In this document: in pieces, positions 62,750 through 64,000 of the stretch
How positions within the stretch are numbered: position 1 is the first letter of the stretch
Layout: the number at the start of each line of letters is the position of its first letter
DNA from: DATEGZ01 sp035279905
Lineage (GTDB): Bacteria > Acidobacteriota > Vicinamibacteria > Vicinamibacterales > SCN-69-37
Length of the DNA: 64,000 nt
Direction of reading: 5' to 3'
NCBI GenBank assembly: GCA_035279905.1
Contig: DATEGZ010000217.1
Coordinates: 78,018 to 142,017 of the forward strand
Made by a program: the position numbers and the translations under genes
Notes under the pieces: model-generated
What the model saw: the letters and a program-made list of their open reading frames with translations, nothing else
Told to the model about the DNA's origin: nothing
The model's database searches: none

Positions 62750-64000
62750 GCGCTCGCGCGGATCGCGTTCACCAGCATCGCTTCGTCTTCGTCGAGCACG
62801 GTCCGGAGGTCCAGTACGAGCTGGTCGTCCTGGATTCTCGCGACCACTGCCGGTGACTGCGCGCGGAGCCTGCGATCCAGCTCGTCGGGTGACACTCGCT
62901 CGACGCTCACGGCGACGAGCTTCGTCGGCCATGCGGAGCCGGGCGCCGCGCCGCCGCCGACGGTCGAGACGCCGTCGATGATGCGGCAGGTCAGGCCGTC
63001 GACGCCCGCGAGGCGCGCCGCCAGGCCTCGCGCGCGTCGATCGATGTCGTCCACCGTCAGCGTCATCATGCGATACGCCGGAATCCGCGACCGCGCGGGC
63101 GCCTGCGCCCAGAGGGCCAGCGTGGCCTCGAGCGCCGCGTAGGTGAGCTTGTCGGCCCGCACCGCGCGCATCAGCGGGTGCGTGCGCACGCGCTCGATCA
63201 GATCGCGGCGGCCGACGACGAGGCCGGCCTGGGGGCCGCCGAGCAGCTTGTCGCCGCTGGCGGCGACGAGATCGGCGCCGGCGTCCAGGCTCGCGCGGAT
63301 CGACGGCTCGTCACTCAACGGGCCGAGCGTTCCTTTGTCGTCGCCCTCGAGTCCGAGCCAGCCGCTGCCCAGGTCCTCGAACAGCGGGAGCGTGAACCGG
63401 TGGGCGAGCGCGGCGAGTTCCGCGAGATTCGGCCGCTCGGTGAAGCCTTCGATGCGGAAATTCGACGGATGCACGCGCAGGATGAGCGCCGTGCGATCGG
63501 TGATCGCCGCCGCGTAGTCGCTCACGCGCGTGCGGTTGGTCGTGCCGACTTCGCGGAGGATCGCGCCGGACTGCGCCATCACGTCGGGCACGCGGAAGCC
63601 GCCGCCGATCTCGACGAGCTCGCCGCGCGAGACGATCACTTCGCGTCCGCTGGCCAGGGCCGCGAGCACGACCAGCGTGGCGGCCGCGTTGTTGTTGGCG
63701 ACGAGCGCGGTCTCGGCGCCGGTGAGCGACGAGAGCAGCCGCTCGGCGTGCACGTGGCGGTGCCCGCGCGTGCCGGCGGCGAGGTCGAATTCGAGATTGG
63801 CGTAGCCCGACGCGATCTCGCCGATGCGCGCGATCGCCTCGGCGGCCAGCGGCGCGCGTCCAAGATTCGTGTGGAGCACGACGCCCGTGGCGTTGATGAC
63901 GCGCGTGAGCGACGCCGCGACGCCGGCGTCGAGCAGCGCGAGCACGCGCGCTTCGAGCCACGCGGCCGCGGCCGATTCCGAGTCGGGCAGCCCGGGCGCC
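62683..64000 (-). CDS. selA: L-seryl-tRNA(Sec) selenium transferase SelA (partial, runs off right edge)
   Basis: SelA converts seryl-tRNA(Sec) to selenocysteinyl-tRNA(Sec) with selenophosphate. The visible part has RVINATGVVLHTNLGRAPLA, ALVANNNAAATLVVLAALAS, VIVSRGELVEIGGGFRVPDV, EVGTTNRTRVSDYAAAI, LVAASGDKLLGGPQAGLVVG with the PLP Lys, and MRAVRADKLTYAALEATLAL. The frame continues upstream without a stop to the window edge, so only the N-terminus is missing. It overlaps nuoN tail-to-tail. It implies selenocysteine insertion in this organism, although I see no selenoprotein here. Confidence 0.97.
   Translation of the reverse strand, partial: APGLPDSESAAAAWLEARVLALLDAGVAASLTRVINATGVVLHTNLGRAPLAAEAIARIGEIASGYANLEFDLAAGTRGHRHVHAERLLSSLTGAETALVANNNAAATLVVLAALASGREVIVSRGELVEIGGGFRVPDVMAQSGAILREVGTTNRTRVSDYAAAITDRTALILRVHPSNFRIEGFTERPNLAELAALAHRFTLPLFEDLGSGWLGLEGDDKGTLGPLSDEPSIRASLDAGADLVAASGDKLLGGPQAGLVVGRRDLIERVRTHPLMRAVRADKLTYAALEATLALWAQAPARSRIPAYRMMTLTVDDIDRRARGLAARLAGVDGLTCRIIDGVSTVGGGAAPGSAWPTKLVAVSVERVSPDELDRRLRAQSPAVVARIQDDQLVLDLRTVLDEDEAMLVNAIRASAQRISAAESDASLSKSPGKMPR

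Overview
The window is a gene-dense, high-GC bacterial chromosome segment. Gene content and protein style (Pro/Thr-rich secreted beta-propellers, a long mosaic polysaccharide locus, a nuo operon, selA) suggest Acidobacteriota, probably the Vicinamibacteria group. That placement rests on recall of family resemblance, not on a search. No intergenic gap exceeds 300 bp, and I see no rRNA, tRNA, CRISPR array, phage or transposase. The genes run in alternating blocks, with many ATGA, TGATG, TAATG and TTGA stop/start overlaps inside blocks.

Left block, minus strand (1-11829). Reading right to left it holds a glycosyltransferase coupled to thiS, a secreted HEAT-repeat protein, two adjacent secreted propeller proteins with the same unusual C-terminal module (nine copies in total), thiG, a coiled-coil methyltransferase with an in-frame minisatellite, rfbC, smpB, a small anchored protein, and a DegT-family sugar aminotransferase cut by the left edge. 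Several repeat elements lie between these genes.

Polysaccharide locus (11901-50951). (i) An initiation module: SDR reductase, WbpM/CapD-type dehydratase, Wzy_C-type ligase/polymerase and a WecA/WbpL-type phosphosugar transferase. (ii) A UDP-L-amino-sugar module: FnlA/CapE-like dehydratase, RmlD-like reductase, 2-epimerase and a WbuB-like glycosyltransferase. (iii) Assembly genes: two Wzx-type flippases, three polymerase-like membrane proteins and a Wzz-like protein. (iv) Decoration genes: two acyltransferases, five further methyltransferases and many glycosyltransferases. (v) A WbpG-type amidotransferase with HisH-like and HisF-like partners, which points to an acetamidino sugar. (vi) GDP-L-fucose synthase-like and asparagine-synthase-like genes at the end. 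With flippases and polymerases and no ABC exporter, this looks like a Wzx/Wzy-dependent surface polysaccharide.

Respiratory block, plus strand (51091-62749). The complex I operon has the order nuoA-B-C-D-E-F-H-J-K-L-M-N. nuoG and nuoI are absent, and the flanking genes abut so there is no room for them. A plausible sigma70-type promoter precedes nuoA. A convergent selA runs off the right edge and implies selenocysteine use in this organism.

Most attention is merited by the shared Cys-x-Thr-Pro-Asp-Pro-Phe...Asn-Gly-Gly-Trp module of the two propeller proteins, the acetamidino-sugar set, and the incomplete nuo operon.
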